Positions 53,205 to 61,423 of a DNA stretch of 64,000 nucleotides are shown here, in pieces; positions within the stretch are counted from its first letter, which is position 1, and every line of letters begins with the position of its first letter. Location of the stretch: positions 62,001 to 126,000 of the forward strand of contig NZ_JARESE010000049.1 in NCBI RefSeq assembly GCF_029076845.1. The letters run 5' to 3'. The notes under the pieces are model-generated. The model searched no databases. It was given only the letters and a program-made list of their open reading frames with translations, and was not told the origin of the DNA. The position numbers and the translations under genes are program-made. Origin of the DNA: Novosphingobium album (ex Liu et al. 2023). GTDB taxonomy: Bacteria; Pseudomonadota; Alphaproteobacteria; Sphingomonadales; Sphingomonadaceae.

Positions 53205-55004
53205 ATGTCTTTCCCCAATATCGTGCCCGTGCTGGGCGAAGCGCTTGCCGAGCATGGCTATGCCGAGCCCACGCCGGTCCAGGCCGCGGTCCTCCAGCCC
53301 GAGGCGGCCGGGCGTGACCTGGTGGTTTCGGCGCAGACCGGATCGGGCAAGACCGTGGCGTTCGGCCTGGCCATCTCCGCTGACCTGATCGCCGCCGACG
53401 GCACCGTGCCGCTTGCCGAGACGCCGCTGGCGCTGGTGATCGCGCCAACGCGCGAGCTGGCCTTGCAGGTCAGCCGCGAACTGGCCTGGCTTTATGCCAG
53501 GGCCGGCGCGCGCATCGCCACGTGCGTTGGCGGCATGGACCCTTCGAAGGAGCGCCGCGCGCTGCGTTCGGGCGCGTCGATCGTGGTGGGCACGCCGGGT
53601 CGGCTGCGCGATCATCTGGAACGCGGCGCACTCGACTTGTCGAGCCTGCGCGCCATCGTGCTCGACGAGGCGGACGAGATGCTCGACATGGGCTTCCGCG
53701 AGGATCTGGAGGAGCTGCTCGACGCGTCGCCGACCGAGCGGCGCACCCTGCTGTTTTCCGCGACCATGCCGCGCCCGATCGAGGCGCTGGCGCGCCGCTA
53801 CCAGCGCGATGCCTTGCGCATCTCCACGGTGGGCGACGATCGCGGCCATGGCGACATCGCCTATCAGGCCGCGACGGTTTCCCCGTCCGAGATCGAGAAC
53901 GCGGTGGTGAACCTGCTGCGCTATCACGAGGCGGAAACCGCGATGCTGTTCTGCGCCACGCGCGACAACGTGCGGCGGTTCCATGCCACCTTGCAGGAGC
54001 GCGGCTTCGCGGTGGTGGCGCTTTCGGGCGAGCATTCGCAGTCCGAACGCAACCAGGCGCTGCAGGCGCTGCGGGACCGGCGCGCGCGGGTATGCGTCGC
54101 CACCGACGTGGCGGCGCGCGGGATCGACTTGCCCACGCTCAGCCTGGTGATTCATGTCGAGATCCCGCGCGATGCCGAGACGCTGCAGCACCGTTCGGGC
54201 CGCACGGGGCGCGCGGGCAAAAAGGGCACGGCCGTGCTGATCGTGCCTTATCCGCAGCGCAAGCGCGTGGAATTCATGCTCAATCGCGCCAAGATCCGCG
54301 CCGAATGGATCGACGCCCCGCGCCCCGAGGCGATCCGCGAGCGCGATCGCGAGCGGATGCTCGCCGCGCTGCTGCAACCGGCCGAATACGACGAGGAAGA
54401 CCGCGAACTGGCCGCGCGCCTCATGGCCGAGCGTCCGGCCGAGGATATCGCGGCGGCCCTGGTCCGCGCCCATCGCGCGGCGCTGCCCGAGCCCGAGGAA
54501 CTGGTCGAGAACACGCCCGAGGCGCGCAAGGCCGCGCAGCAGGAGCGGCATCGCCCCGGCTTCGAGGATGTCGTCTGGTTCCGCATGAACATCGGCCGGC
54601 GCCAGAACGCCGATCCGCGCTGGCTGCTGCCGCTGCTGTGCCGGCGCGGCCACATCACCCGCAACGAGATCGGCGCGATCCGCATCGGCCAGGGCGAAAC
54701 CCATTTCCAGGTGCCGCGCGCCATCGCCGCCAAGTTCAGCGCCGCGATCGAGCGGACGGCCGGGTCCGAATCGGAAGAGGAAGCGATCCTGATCGAACAG
54801 TCGGACGGCGCGCCGCGCGAAGCCGCGCGGGAAAATCGCCGCGAGGGCCGGGGGATGCCGCAAGCTGACGGCGCGCCGCCCAACCGGCCCAAGCCGCACC
54901 GCAAGGGCCATGTCCGCTCGCCCGACAAGCCGGGCGCGCTCAGAGGCGATGCGCGGCCCCATGGCAAGGCGAAATTCGGCAAGCCACGCCCGGCCGGCCG
55001 CTGA
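53205..55004 (+). CDS. DEAD-box RNA helicase with DbpA-like RNA-binding domain
   Basis: ATP-dependent RNA helicase of 599 residues. All motifs are present: Q motif (YAEPTPVQ), Walker A AQTGSGKT, APTRELALQ, TPGR, DEAD in VLDEADEMLD, SAT, ATDVAARGID and HRSGRTGRAG. A DbpA-type RNA-binding module (WFRMNIGRRQNADPRWLLPLL, ITRNEIGAIRIG) follows at about residues 460-530, then a basic, disordered tail rich in Pro, Arg and Lys. It probably acts in ribosome assembly. The ATG at 53205 follows AGCGAGTTCC. It is divergent from the cold-shock gene. Confidence 0.93.
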   Translation: MSFPNIVPVLGEALAEHGYAEPTPVQAAVLQPEAAGRDLVVSAQTGSGKTVAFGLAISADLIAADGTVPLAETPLALVIAPTRELALQVSRELAWLYARAGARIATCVGGMDPSKERRALRSGASIVVGTPGRLRDHLERGALDLSSLRAIVLDEADEMLDMGFREDLEELLDASPTERRTLLFSATMPRPIEALARRYQRDALRISTVGDDRGHGDIAYQAATVSPSEIENAVVNLLRYHEAETAMLFCATRDNVRRFHATLQERGFAVVALSGEHSQSERNQALQALRDRRARVCVATDVAARGIDLPTLSLVIHVEIPRDAETLQHRSGRTGRAGKKGTAVLIVPYPQRKRVEFMLNRAKIRAEWIDAPRPEAIRERDRERMLAALLQPAEYDEEDRELAARLMAERPAEDIAAALVRAHRAALPEPEELVENTPEARKAAQQERHRPGFEDVVWFRMNIGRRQNADPRWLLPLLCRRGHITRNEIGAIRIGQGETHFQVPRAIAAKFSAAIERTAGSESEEEAILIEQSDGAPREAARENRREGRGMPQADGAPPNRPKPHRKGHVRSPDKPGALRGDARPHGKAKFGKPRPAGR

Positions 55005-55111
55005 GCCGGCGAGAGCCGGGCCCTGCCGCGACGGCACCGGCAGCGTGCGGTCGAAGCGGGCCGGCGCCCTTTGGGTGGCTATCGCGCGCCGCAAGTGCTA
55101 TATAGTGGCCA

Positions 55112-55139
55112 TCGTCGATCCACTTTCGCAAATCGACGA
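55112..55139. promoter_or_regulatory. Inverted repeat upstream of the small-protein cluster
   Basis: TCGTCGAT (55112-55119) and ATCGACGA (55132-55139) are perfect inverse complements 12 bp apart, 40 bp before the first small gene. It could be an operator for autoregulation or a hairpin in the leader. It is not followed by a T-run. Confidence 0.4.
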
Positions 55140-55178
55140 CTGAGAGACCACCGGGCTCCCGCACAAAGGAGAGCGCTG

Positions 55179-55385
55179 TTGGACCTCAATCAGCTTTTGC
55201 ATCACCATCAGGTTGCGCTCATGCGCGATGCTGGCCTGTCGTTCCTGCCGGCCCTGGGTTCGTCGTTCGATATCGTCTCGCACTATGCGCGACGGATCAC
55301 GAAGCTGCGCGACGACATGGGCGTGCCGCAATATCCCGCGTGGGTGCGGGCGGACGCGCTCGCTTCGGGCCCGGTTCCGGGCTGA
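55179..55385 (+). CDS. Small uncharacterised protein (first of three)
   Basis: A 68-residue protein starting with TTG at 55179, preceded at seven bases by AAAGGAG, a near-perfect ribosome-binding site. The sequence LDLNQLLHHHQVALMRDAG is followed by FDIVSHYARRITKLRDDMG and PQYPAWV, suggesting two helices. Histidines 8-10 could bind metal. Its stop overlaps the start of the next gene (TGATG), so the genes are translationally coupled. No family was recognised. Confidence 0.7.
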   Translation: MDLNQLLHHHQVALMRDAGLSFLPALGSSFDIVSHYARRITKLRDDMGVPQYPAWVRADALASGPVPG

Positions 55386-55660
55386 TGTCGCGGCTGCGCA
55401 GCCGGTTCGCCGCGCCGCATCGCCTGCCGCGCGAGATTCCCCGGCCATCGGCCAGCCTGCGACGGCGGGGCGAGGTTTCGCAACTGGCGTTCCTGCTGTT
55501 GGGCGGGCACGCGGCGGCGGGGCGGTTCCTCAATGGGCTGCACCTTGGCCTGCGCGAGACCCCGCTGGCGATCGCCATGTCATCGCCGCTCGGGCAGATC
55601 GAAGTGACCCGGATATTGCGTCGCCTGGCGGCGGGCCAGCCGGGCGATCAGGACCTTTAA
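55385..55660 (+). CDS. Small protein with MbcA/ParS/Xre-like domain (first copy)
   Basis: A 91-residue protein. After a basic N-terminus (RLRSRFAAPHRLPREIPRP) it has LAFLLLGGHAAAGRFLNGLHLGLRETPLAIAMSSPLGQIEVTRILRRLAAG. That layout matches the toxin-binding domain of MbcA/ParS/Xre antitoxins: a hydrophobic helix with a Gly pair, then W/F-L, then P-L-x-x-A, then G-x-x-x-V. It starts by ATG at 55385 inside the stop of the preceding gene. No RES-domain toxin gene adjoins it. The assignment is by pattern and by likeness to the next gene. Confidence 0.6.
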   Translation: MSRLRSRFAAPHRLPREIPRPSASLRRRGEVSQLAFLLLGGHAAAGRFLNGLHLGLRETPLAIAMSSPLGQIEVTRILRRLAAGQPGDQDL

Positions 55661-55721
55661 GGCCAGGCTTTCACGCCCGCGCAGGCGGGGGGGAAACCCG
55701 GCAGCAAGCAGGAGAATCCGA

Positions 55722-56018
55722 TTGACCGATGCAATCGACGAAGAGCCGAAGCAGATACGCCGCATGGGCTTTCGCAAGTCGAACAGCCCGAAGCTGGCGG
55801 TGGACGCGGCCAAGCGGCAAGGCACCGTCACGCGGCTCGCCTTTGACCTGCTGGGCGGCAAGGATCAGGCCATCGCCTATCTCAACACCGATCGCGCCAC
55901 GCTGGGCGGCCGGCCGCTCGATCTGGCGATCGCCAGCCGGGAAGGGCTGACGGCGGTGGAAAACGACATGCGCTTGGTCGCCGGGCGCCCGGCCGAAAGC
56001 GTGACCGGGGCACAATAG
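55722..56018 (+). CDS. Small protein with MbcA/ParS/Xre-like domain (second copy)
   Basis: A 98-residue protein starting with TTG at 55722, with AGGAG seven bases upstream. The core LAFDLLGGKDQAIAYLNTDRATLGGRPLDLAIASREGLTAVENDMRLVAG aligns with the previous protein (LAFLLLGG... PLAIA... LG..V) and with the antitoxin toxin-binding domain pattern (L-G-G-R-P-L-D-L-A-x-x-x-x-G). The N-terminus is charged and lacks the extra helix-turn-helix of complete Xre antitoxins. A partner toxin is absent, so these may be solitary regulators rather than an active toxin-antitoxin pair. Confidence 0.65.
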   Translation: MTDAIDEEPKQIRRMGFRKSNSPKLAVDAAKRQGTVTRLAFDLLGGKDQAIAYLNTDRATLGGRPLDLAIASREGLTAVENDMRLVAGRPAESVTGAQ

Positions 56019-56227
56019 CCGCGCCGCGCTGAACGATTGCGTCGGGCGGCCTGATTCGCCCGCGCGCGTGGGCGCTGCCTTTGCCATGGCGCGCAACGTC
56101 CGGCCGGGCGGGGGTGATGCCATCCTGCCCGGTCGCGTCGCGACATTATCCCATCATCGCCGGCCAGCCAGCTCGCCATCGCTTTCGCGATGCGCGGGAT
56201 GCGTCTGCTTGACCCTGCCGCGTTCCT

Positions 56228-56268
56228 CTGCAAATAGCCTGCAAATGCGAATCACTCGCATTTGCAGG
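56228..56268. promoter_or_regulatory. Fur-box-like 13-bp inverted repeat at the iron/heme receptor start
   Basis: CCTGCAAATGCGA (56238-56250) and TCGCATTTGCAGG (56256-56268) are perfect inverse complements around ATCAC. The centre, ATGCGAATCACTCGCAT, resembles alphaproteobacterial Fur boxes. A second CTGCAAATAGC copy directly precedes it (56228-56238). The right arm ends just before the ribosome-binding site GGAAGGATCAGGA, so the mRNA could also fold here. Confidence 0.65.
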
Positions 56269-56279
56269 AAGGATCAGGA

Positions 56280-58550
56280 ATGGGGGTAATCTCACTATCC
56301 GGGGGCGCAAACCGGCAAGGCTGCTCGCACTGGACGCGCCCGGCCGATCGCGCGGCGTGGCGCCATGCGCGGCCGGCCTGCGCCTCGCTCGCGCTGGCTT
56401 TCGCCATGCTCGCCGCTCCCGCGCAGGCGCAGGACGACGATGGGCTGTTCTGGCTCAACCGGATGCGCCAGATCGTCGTCACGGCCACGCGCACGCCCGT
56501 GATGGTCGAGGATCTGGCAGTCACGGTCTCGGTCAAGAGCGACGAGCAGATCGCCGACGAACTGGCGACCGACATCAAGGACCTGGTCCGCTTCGAGCCC
56601 GGCGTCAGCGTGCAGCGCCAGCCCGCGCGCTTCAACGCGGCGCTCAGCGCCACGGGCCGCGCGGGCAATGATGGCTTCACCGTGCGCGGCATCGGCGGCA
56701 ACCGCGTGCTGATCCAGGTCGATGGCGTGCGCGTGCCCGACGGGTTCAGCTTCGGCGCGCAGAATGTGGGGCGCGGCGATTATGTCGATCTGGGCCTGAT
56801 CAAGTCGGTCGAGATCCTGCGCGGCCCGTCTTCCGCGCTTTACGGCAGCGACGGGCTGGCCGGCGCGATCAGCTTCATCACCTCCGATCCCACGGACTTC
56901 CTCGAAGGCGGCAAGGCGACCGGCGGGCTGGTTCGCGCGGCCTATTCCAGCGCGGACGACGAATTCACCGAAACCGCCATTGTCGCGGGCCGCAGCGGCG
57001 ACTGGTCGGGCATGTTGGCCTATACCCGGCGCGACTATCACGAGCTTGACAACCAGGGCACGGTCGGCGGCACCGGCGCGAACCGCACCCGGCCCAATCC
57101 GCAGGATGGCCGCTCCAACGCCGCGCTGGGCCGGATCGTCTATGGCCCGGCCAATGGCCACAAGCTGCGCCTGACCGGCGAATACCTCGACACGCGCCTG
57201 TTCACCGATGGCCTGACCAACCTCAGCCCCAGTGTCGAGCTGCTGCAGGGCATCGACACCGGCAAGCGCAAGCGCGTGAGCCTGGACTGGAGCTGGGAAG
57301 GCGACGGCGTGATCGATTTCGCCCGCGCCGCGGTCTACTGGCAGGACGGCGAGGACCGCCAGTTCACTGACGAGGATCGCACCCCGGCGGTCGATCGTGA
57401 GCGGCTGAACACGTTCGAGAACCGCGTCATCGGCTTCGCGGCGGACGCGCGGTCCGATTTCGCGACCGGCGCGATGCGGCACCGGCTGGTCTATGGCGGC
57501 GACATCAGCAAGACGCGCCAGCGCGGCCTGCGCGACGGCACCGTGCCGCCGGCGGGCGAGACGTTTCCCACGCGCGCGTTCCCGACCACCGATTTTACCC
57601 GCGCGGGCCTGTTCGTGGGCGACCAGATCGAGATCGCGGGCGGCGCGCTGACGCTTTATCCGGCGCTGCGTTTCGACTGGTACAAGCTTTCGCCGCGCGA
57701 TGACGCATTGCTGCCCAGCTTCGCTGGCGCCGGCCAGGACGGATCGCGGCTTTCGCCCAAGTTCGGCGCGGTGTGGAAGATCAACGAGACGGTGCGGCTT
57801 TTCGCCAACTACGCCACCGGCTTCAAGGCGCCCGAGCCCGGCCAGGTCAACCAGTTCTTCGAAAACCTCGCCTTCGGCTATACCTCGGTGCCCAATCCCG
57901 ATCTGGGGCCGGAGCGGAGCGAAAGCTTCGAAGGCGGCCTGCGCATCTCGAACCGCGCCGTCAGCCTGGACCTGACCGCGTTCACATCGCGCTACAAGGA
58001 TTTCATCAGCCAGGAAGTGGTGAGCGGCGATTTCACGCCCACCGATCCGGCCATCTACCAGTTCATCAATCTCGACCGGGTCCGCGTCAAGGGGGCCGAG
58101 GCCCGGTTCGAGGGGCGGGCGTCGAACGGTCTCAACGCGACGCTCGCCCTATCCTATGCCAAGGGCGATGTGCTCGATCCCGCGGGCGGGCGCACGCCCT
58201 TGTCCTCGATCGACCCGCTCAAGCTGGTTGCCGGCATCGGCTATCGCGATCCGCAAGGGCGCTTTGGCGGGCAGATCATCGCCACCCATTCGGCGCAGAA
58301 GGAACTGTCGCGCTCCACCGGCCTGTGCACGCCGGAATGCTTCCGGCCCGGCGCCTTCACCATCCTGGACGCGACGGCCCATGCCCGGCTGTTCGCAGGG
58401 CTGACGCTGCGCGCCGGCATCTTCAACATCCTCGACCGGAAATACGCCTGGTGGAGCGACGTGCGCGGCCTTGCCGCCACCTCCACCGTCACCGACGCCT
58501 ACACGCAGCCCGGCCGCAACGCGAGCGTCTCGCTCAGCTACCGCTTCTGA
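56280..58550 (+). CDS. TonB-dependent receptor, hemoglobin/transferrin/heme type
   Basis: Outer-membrane receptor of 756 residues. After an N-terminal signal region (ending APAQAQ) come the TonB box/plug start (QIVVTATRTPVMVEDLAVTVS) and the plug motifs VLIQVDGVRVPDGF and KSVEILRGPSSALYGSDGLAGAISF. The barrel includes FANYATGFKAPEPGQVNQFFENLAFGYTSVPNPDLGPERS and ends SVSLSYRF. The NPNL-type segment PNPDLGPERSESFE is characteristic of hemoglobin/heme and siderophore receptors. The ATG at 56280 follows GGAAGGATCAGGA. A Fur-box-like palindrome lies immediately upstream, so iron repression is likely. Confidence 0.92.
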   Translation: MGVISLSGGANRQGCSHWTRPADRAAWRHARPACASLALAFAMLAAPAQAQDDDGLFWLNRMRQIVVTATRTPVMVEDLAVTVSVKSDEQIADELATDIKDLVRFEPGVSVQRQPARFNAALSATGRAGNDGFTVRGIGGNRVLIQVDGVRVPDGFSFGAQNVGRGDYVDLGLIKSVEILRGPSSALYGSDGLAGAISFITSDPTDFLEGGKATGGLVRAAYSSADDEFTETAIVAGRSGDWSGMLAYTRRDYHELDNQGTVGGTGANRTRPNPQDGRSNAALGRIVYGPANGHKLRLTGEYLDTRLFTDGLTNLSPSVELLQGIDTGKRKRVSLDWSWEGDGVIDFARAAVYWQDGEDRQFTDEDRTPAVDRERLNTFENRVIGFAADARSDFATGAMRHRLVYGGDISKTRQRGLRDGTVPPAGETFPTRAFPTTDFTRAGLFVGDQIEIAGGALTLYPALRFDWYKLSPRDDALLPSFAGAGQDGSRLSPKFGAVWKINETVRLFANYATGFKAPEPGQVNQFFENLAFGYTSVPNPDLGPERSESFEGGLRISNRAVSLDLTAFTSRYKDFISQEVVSGDFTPTDPAIYQFINLDRVRVKGAEARFEGRASNGLNATLALSYAKGDVLDPAGGRTPLSSIDPLKLVAGIGYRDPQGRFGGQIIATHSAQKELSRSTGLCTPECFRPGAFTILDATAHARLFAGLTLRAGIFNILDRKYAWWSDVRGLAATSTVTDAYTQPGRNASVSLSYRF

Positions 58551-58571
58551 TTTACCAGGGAGGGAAAATCC

Positions 58572-59546
58572 ATGACACGTTTGAAGACCATGATCGGCGC
58601 CAGCCTGCTGGCGTTCGCCTGCTCGCTCAGCCCCGCGCTGGCCCATCCGCCGATCGCGGCCACGCAGGCGGCGGCGACGTTCGAGCAGGACCGGGCCGAT
58701 ATCCTGGCCATGGCGGGCAATTACAAGGTCCGCTTCGACATGCAGGAATCGACCCGCTGGGACCCCGCCTACACCCCGCTCGACCGCAAGATCTCCGGCG
58801 GCAACGAAGTGGTGCGCGTGATCGAGGATACCGGCCGCAAGATCGTGCTCCAGCACATGCTGGTGATCGAGCATGAAGGCGCCAGCCACATCATCAAGCA
58901 CTGGCGGCAGGACTGGGAATACGAGCCGGCGCGCGTGCTGGTCTATGCCGATCGCAACACCTGGAAGTGGGAGGACGTGCCCGAGAAGATGCGCACCGGC
59001 CGCTGGTCGCAGACGGTGTGGCAAGTCGACGATTCGCCGCGCTATGGCGGGTGGGGGCAGTTCGAGACGCAAGGCGGCGTGCGGCGCTGGCGCTCGAACT
59101 GGACCTGGCGCCCGCTGGCCCGGCGCGACGCGGTGCGCAAGCCGGTCTATGACCGTTACCTGTCGATCAACCGCCACCAGAACTCGCCCGATGGCTGGGT
59201 TCACTGGCAGGACAACACCAAGATGGGCGGCAAGGACGGCAAGCTCGTCCCCATCGTGCAGGAATACGTGCTCAACACTTATACGAAGTTCGACGGGTAC
59301 AACGTGAAGGCCGCCGACGATTATTGGTCCGCGACCAAGGACTATTGGGCCGCGGTGCGTGCCGAGTGGGACAAGGTGGCCAATGAGAACGGCGGTATCG
59401 TCATCCAGGAGGAAGCCGAGACCGGGACGGTGATCAGCGCCCGCCTGCTCCAGATCGCCGACGACATCGTGGAGGGCAAGACCGATACGCAGAAGGCGGT
59501 GAGCGAAGCCCGCAAGCTGATCGCGGAGAACACCGGCAGGATCTGA
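58572..59546 (+). CDS. Secreted DUF6607-like protein (receptor partner)
   Basis: A 324-residue exported protein with a signal peptide (ending SPALAHPP). The mature part is rich in Trp, Tyr and Asp. It shows FEQDRADILAMAGNYKVRFDMQES, the Trp-rich VIEHEGASHIIKHWRQDWEYEPARVLVYADRNTWKW, and YDRYLSINRHQN. This combination is typical of the family named DUF6607, which accompanies TonB receptors. The ATG at 58572 lies 21 bp after the receptor stop with a good ribosome-binding site (GGGAGGGAAAATCC), so both are one operon. The histidines could bind heme or a metal. The family name is from memory of the sequence pattern. Confidence 0.75.
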   Translation: MTRLKTMIGASLLAFACSLSPALAHPPIAATQAAATFEQDRADILAMAGNYKVRFDMQESTRWDPAYTPLDRKISGGNEVVRVIEDTGRKIVLQHMLVIEHEGASHIIKHWRQDWEYEPARVLVYADRNTWKWEDVPEKMRTGRWSQTVWQVDDSPRYGGWGQFETQGGVRRWRSNWTWRPLARRDAVRKPVYDRYLSINRHQNSPDGWVHWQDNTKMGGKDGKLVPIVQEYVLNTYTKFDGYNVKAADDYWSATKDYWAAVRAEWDKVANENGGIVIQEEAETGTVISARLLQIADDIVEGKTDTQKAVSEARKLIAENTGRI

Positions 59547-59589
59547 TCGGGTGCCAGGTTGGATGGCGGGCCCATCGCGCCGATACAAA

Positions 59590-59706
59590 TCCTCTCCTTG
59601 CCGGGGAGGTGGCCACGCACCGCGCTGACGGAGGGGTGTTCCCGCTGGCGGTGATACCCCTCCACCCCCGCTGCGCGGCGGTCCCCCTCCCCCGGGCCGG
59701 GGGAGG
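59590..59706. repeat. Palindromic intergenic element, copy B
   Basis: An element of about 117 bp between the convergent DUF6607-like and PhoD genes. It carries GGGGAGGTGGC, GCTGACGGAGGGGT, CCCCTCCACCCCC and GCGGTCCCCCTCCC, in the same order and orientation as copy A near 30.9 kb. The ends form imperfect inverted CCTCTCC.../GGGGGAGG arms. Boundaries are approximate. No coding potential. Confidence 0.75.
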
Positions 59707-59731
59707 ACGGGTTAGCGACATGGCCGGCTTC

Positions 59732-61423
59732 TCAGGCCCCGGCGGTATCCTTGCGGGCCAGCTTGCGCGCTTTCGCCCTGGCGTCGAGCGTGAAGCGGGC
59801 CAGCGATTTCGCTTCGTATTCGCGTGTGAACACGGTGGACATCCCGACATAGTCGGCCTCGGCCCGGTCCGGCGTCAGCGTGAGCAGGATATAGCCCTTG
59901 GCGCGCTGGTCGCAGAAGGCGACTTCGGGGCTGGCCTGCGCCAGCAACTGGCCCAGCGGCAATTGCGGCATACTGTCGCCGACCGAAGGGCTGCTGATCG
60001 CGCTGGTGCCGAATTCCACGGCCACCGGCTGGCCCTTGGCATCGGCCAGGTTGTTGGCCCAGAACGCGTGGCTGTCGCCCGCCAGCACCAGCGGCTCCGA
60101 TCCGGCGCGGCGGAAGCTGGCGTAAAGCCGCTCGCGCGCGGCGGGATAGCCGTCCCACGCGTCAAGATTATAGGGCAGGCCCAGGCGATAGCCGGCCAGC
60201 GCTTCCTCGATCTGGGCGCGGAAGGCTTCGGGCTGGGCGGCGAGCATGGCCTTGGCCGTATCGGCGCCGAACGCCTTGTCCAGATCGGGGCCGTTGACCC
60301 GCGCCATGACCACCTGGTTGCCGATCACCTGCCACGGCACCCCGGCCTTGACCGAAGCGGCCAGGCCCTGTTCCAGCCATTCGCGCTGCGGCTCGCCCAG
60401 CATCTCGCGATCCGGGCGGTTGACCCTGGCCAGGACCGCGCCGATCGATTCGGCGGTGGGCGCGGCGCTGGCGATGCTCACTTGCTCGCTGCGGGCGAGC
60501 AGGCGGGTCTCCACCATCATCAGCGTGGCCAGATCGCCGAACGTGAAGCCGCGATTGATCGCCGCCCAGGGCTTGCCGGGCTGGGGGTCGCGGATCGGCA
60601 GCCATTCGAAATAGGCTTGCAGCGCGGCGGCCTTGCGCGCGGCCCAATCGCCTTCGCTGGCCGGCTGGTGGTTTTCGGCGCCATCGGTCCAGCTGTCGTT
60701 CGCCGTCTCGTGATCGTCCCACACGCAGATGAACGCGGCGCGGGCGTGCGCCGCCTGCAGGTTCGGGTCGGACTTGTACCAGGCGTGGCGCGCGCGGTAA
60801 TCGGCCAGCGTGACGATCTCGTGCGCGGGTTCCAGCGTGCGGCCGATCTTCGCGCCGATGCTGGCGCCGTACTGGTCCGGGCCATATTCGTAGATATAGT
60901 CGCCGAGGTGCACGACCGCGTCGAGCCGGTCCAGCTTGGCCATGTGATCGTAGGCATTGTAGAAGCCGCTGACGAAAAGCTGGCAAGTCGCCACCGCGAG
61001 CACCAGATCGTCGGCCTTGCCCACCGGCAGCGTGCGGAAGCGCCCGACGGGCGATCGGGTGCCGTCGGCCAGCTCGAACCAGTACCAGTAATCGGTGCCG
61101 GCCTTCAGCTTGGTGGGCTCTACTTTCACGGTGAAATCGCGCGCGGGCCGGGCTTCGGCCGAGCCGCTTTCCAGCGGCTTGCCTTGCGCCGATGCGGCGA
61201 CGTGCCAGCGCACCGGGACGGCGGTGGCATGGGCGGCGTCGGCAGGCGTCACGCGCGTCCACAGGATCGCGCCGCGCGGCGTGGGATCGCCGCTGGCGAC
61301 GCCGTGGCGGAAAGTGGCGGGGGCGGCCGGCGCGGCGGCCAGGGCCATCCCCGGCAGCGTGGCGGCGGGCAGGGCGGCGCCCGAGCCGATCAGGCCCAGC
61401 GCGGCGCGGCGATCAAGCTTCAC
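59732..61423 (-). CDS. phoD: Alkaline phosphatase D family protein
   Basis: Metal-dependent phosphodiesterase/phosphatase of the PhoD family, 563 residues. The N-terminus LDRRAALGLIGSGAAL has the twin Arg and hydrophobic region of a Tat signal (two Arg, not the full consensus). Metallophosphatase motifs are VAVATCQLF, HLGDYIYEYG, VWDDHETANDSW, VIGNQVVMARV and LAGDSHAFWANNL. It releases phosphate from organic esters in the periplasm. Its ATG overlaps the stop of the TonB receptor gene upstream (ATGA), so both form an operon, a pattern seen in phosphate-scavenging loci. Confidence 0.92.
   Translation of the reverse strand: MKLDRRAALGLIGSGAALPAATLPGMALAAAPAAPATFRHGVASGDPTPRGAILWTRVTPADAAHATAVPVRWHVAASAQGKPLESGSAEARPARDFTVKVEPTKLKAGTDYWYWFELADGTRSPVGRFRTLPVGKADDLVLAVATCQLFVSGFYNAYDHMAKLDRLDAVVHLGDYIYEYGPDQYGASIGAKIGRTLEPAHEIVTLADYRARHAWYKSDPNLQAAHARAAFICVWDDHETANDSWTDGAENHQPASEGDWAARKAAALQAYFEWLPIRDPQPGKPWAAINRGFTFGDLATLMMVETRLLARSEQVSIASAAPTAESIGAVLARVNRPDREMLGEPQREWLEQGLAASVKAGVPWQVIGNQVVMARVNGPDLDKAFGADTAKAMLAAQPEAFRAQIEEALAGYRLGLPYNLDAWDGYPAARERLYASFRRAGSEPLVLAGDSHAFWANNLADAKGQPVAVEFGTSAISSPSVGDSMPQLPLGQLLAQASPEVAFCDQRAKGYILLTLTPDRAEADYVGMSTVFTREYEAKSLARFTLDARAKARKLARKDTAGA

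Noticed and set aside
30849..59706. The two palindromic copies as ends of a composite mobile element
   Set aside because: They are in the same orientation, 28.6 kb apart, and enclose ordinary chromosomal genes with no transposase or target duplication.
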